Positions 31,732 through 32,536 of a DNA stretch of 32,536 nt are shown in pieces. Position 1 is the first letter of the stretch. Each line of letters opens with the position of its first letter. Source of the DNA: Burkholderiales bacterium (lineage in GTDB: Bacteria > Pseudomonadota > Gammaproteobacteria > Burkholderiales > Burkholderiaceae_C); the NCBI GenBank assembly GCA_026400275.1, contig JAPLPK010000070.1:1-32536 (forward strand). Reading direction: 5' to 3'. The notes below the pieces were generated by a model that saw nothing but the letters and a program-made list of their open reading frames with translations, made no database searches and was not told the DNA's origin. The translations under genes were made by a program, and so were the position numbers.

Positions 31732-32511
31732 ATGGCAATCAACAAAAGAGTTCCATTTTTTCATACATTGAGGCTTTGCCTATCGGCCATACTCGCCATC
31801 ACCATGGCGTCACATATGGTGCATGCGGAAGACCTGGTGTTGGTTGCCGCCGACAGCCGCCCCACTGCCTATATTGTGGATGGCAAACCAACCGGCATTC
31901 TTGTAGACGTGGTAACCGAAGCCTTTCGACGTTCTGGCCATTCCGTAAAAATCCAGTTAATGCCGTGGGCACGTTGCCTGGCAGAAGTGCGTGATGGCAA
32001 TGTGGACGGCATATTCTCGGTTTTCAAACTACCCGAGCGAGAATCGTTTCTTGCCTACACCAGCAACCCGGTTATCACGCAAGTCGAGGTATTTTTTATC
32101 CACGCAGATTCGGATATTCGATTTACTGGCAATTTAGCCGATTTATCGCATCTCAGAGCCGGCATTATCCGGGGCACCAGCTACGGCCTGGATATCGATA
32201 AGCTGGTCAAGAATGGAACCTGGCAGAACATCACTTACACCAGCAGCGTTGACAGCCTCGCCGCCATGCTTGCCGCCAAGAGAATTGATTTTGCACCCAG
32301 CTACCGTGCGGTATTTCTGGATGCAGCCAAACAAAATGGTTCCATTGGCAAAATAAAGGAACTGAGCCCCGCCGTTGAATCCATTCCCAGTTATCTGGCT
32401 TTCAACAAGAAACGCGACTACGCAAAAATCAGCGCCGAATTTGACAAGGCGCTGGCGTCCATGAAGAAGGACCAGTCCTTCGACGCCATCTACGCCAAAT
32501 ACTTGAACTAA
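31732..32511 (+). CDS. Family 3 periplasmic solute-binding protein (PBPb type)
   Basis: A 259-residue protein with a signal peptide (about 1-32, ending MVHA before EDLVLVAADS). The mature part follows the amino-acid-type SBP_bac_3 fold: PTAYIVDGKPTGILVDVVTEAFRRSG in lobe 1, EVRDGNVDGIFSVFKLPERESFLAYT, then AGIIRGTSYGLDIDKL and SVDSLAAMLAAKRIDFAPSY in lobe 2. No permease or ATPase follows in the window, and it diverges from a sensory GGDEF-EAL gene, so it may be a stand-alone signal receptor rather than a transporter part (inference). AGGAA supports ATG 31732. Its stop TAA lies within the CTAA at which a second IS5-like miniature element begins. Confidence 0.9.
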   Translation: MAINKRVPFFHTLRLCLSAILAITMASHMVHAEDLVLVAADSRPTAYIVDGKPTGILVDVVTEAFRRSGHSVKIQLMPWARCLAEVRDGNVDGIFSVFKLPERESFLAYTSNPVITQVEVFFIHADSDIRFTGNLADLSHLRAGIIRGTSYGLDIDKLVKNGTWQNITYTSSVDSLAAMLAAKRIDFAPSYRAVFLDAAKQNGSIGKIKELSPAVESIPSYLAFNKKRDYAKISAEFDKALASMKKDQSFDAIYAKYLN

Positions 32512-32536
32512 GGCGACGCCGAATAAGTCTCCGCGA
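32508..32536. mobile_element. IS5-like miniature element, second copy (cut by window edge)
   Basis: After CTAA (32508-32511, containing the stop codon of the preceding gene), the sequence GGCGACGCCGAATAAGTC and then TCCGCGA repeats the left end of the element at 13469 with two substitutions. Only 25 bp are visible, so the far end and its duplication cannot be checked here. Confidence 0.7.

Overview
The window looks like chromosomal DNA of a Burkholderiales bacterium, most likely Comamonadaceae (Rhodoferax/Polaromonas/Acidovorax-like). The reasons are high-GC coding bias, the dapF-DUF484 gene pair, a betaproteobacterial-type RNase P RNA beside a cysteine synthase gene, and at least eight copies of a short palindromic repeat of a type I associate with that family. 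The genus is an inference. I see no tRNA, rRNA, CRISPR, prophage or complete insertion sequence.

Layout. (1) 1-3062, minus strand: DUF484 (cut by the left edge), dapF, an exported dienelactone-hydrolase-like protein, and the RNase P RNA gene rnpB. (2) 3121-9051, plus strand: cysK, a MASE2-GGDEF diguanylate cyclase, a very large divergent class A penicillin-binding protein, and an AlkB-like dioxygenase. (3) 9184-15985, plus strand: a carbohydrate module with a strong promoter and candidate operator, an ABC ATPase, two permeases, a binding protein, a cytoplasmic GH51 alpha-L-arabinofuranosidase and a FadR-type GntR regulator. This reads as import and intracellular hydrolysis of arabinose-containing oligosaccharides. 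A 162-bp IS5-like miniature element lies between the binding protein and the arabinofuranosidase. (4) 16044-16760: phosphoglycolate phosphatase gph, convergent with the next block. (5) 24830 down to 16763, minus strand: a fatty-acid oxidation operon in the order TetR regulator, acyl-CoA dehydrogenase, DUF2147 protein, FadN-type hydroxyacyl-CoA dehydrogenase/hydratase, DUF559 endonuclease, thiolase, and a crotonase whose residues suggest an enoyl-CoA isomerase. Together these cover the steps of a beta-oxidation spiral, probably repressed by the TetR protein through a palindrome overlapping its own promoter. (6) 25074-28386: a sugar-acid module, with a fumarylacetoacetate-hydrolase-family gene divergent from a GntR regulator and a UxaA-family dehydratase, sharing a large perfect inverted repeat as candidate operator. 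(7) 28482-32511: a SRPBCC/AHSA1 protein, a membrane GGDEF-EAL protein and a divergent periplasmic family-3 binding protein. The right edge cuts a second copy of the IS5-like element.

The most unusual content is the repeats. Four of the eight palindromic repeat copies lie inside reading frames (dapF, gph, fadN and the DUF2147 gene); in the last, the copy encodes essentially the whole signal peptide. Both IS5-like miniature elements sit exactly at a CTAA that forms the stop codon of a binding-protein gene. A DUF559 nuclease gene sits between two inverted hairpin repeats inside the beta-oxidation operon, with one repeat translated as its C-terminal tail.
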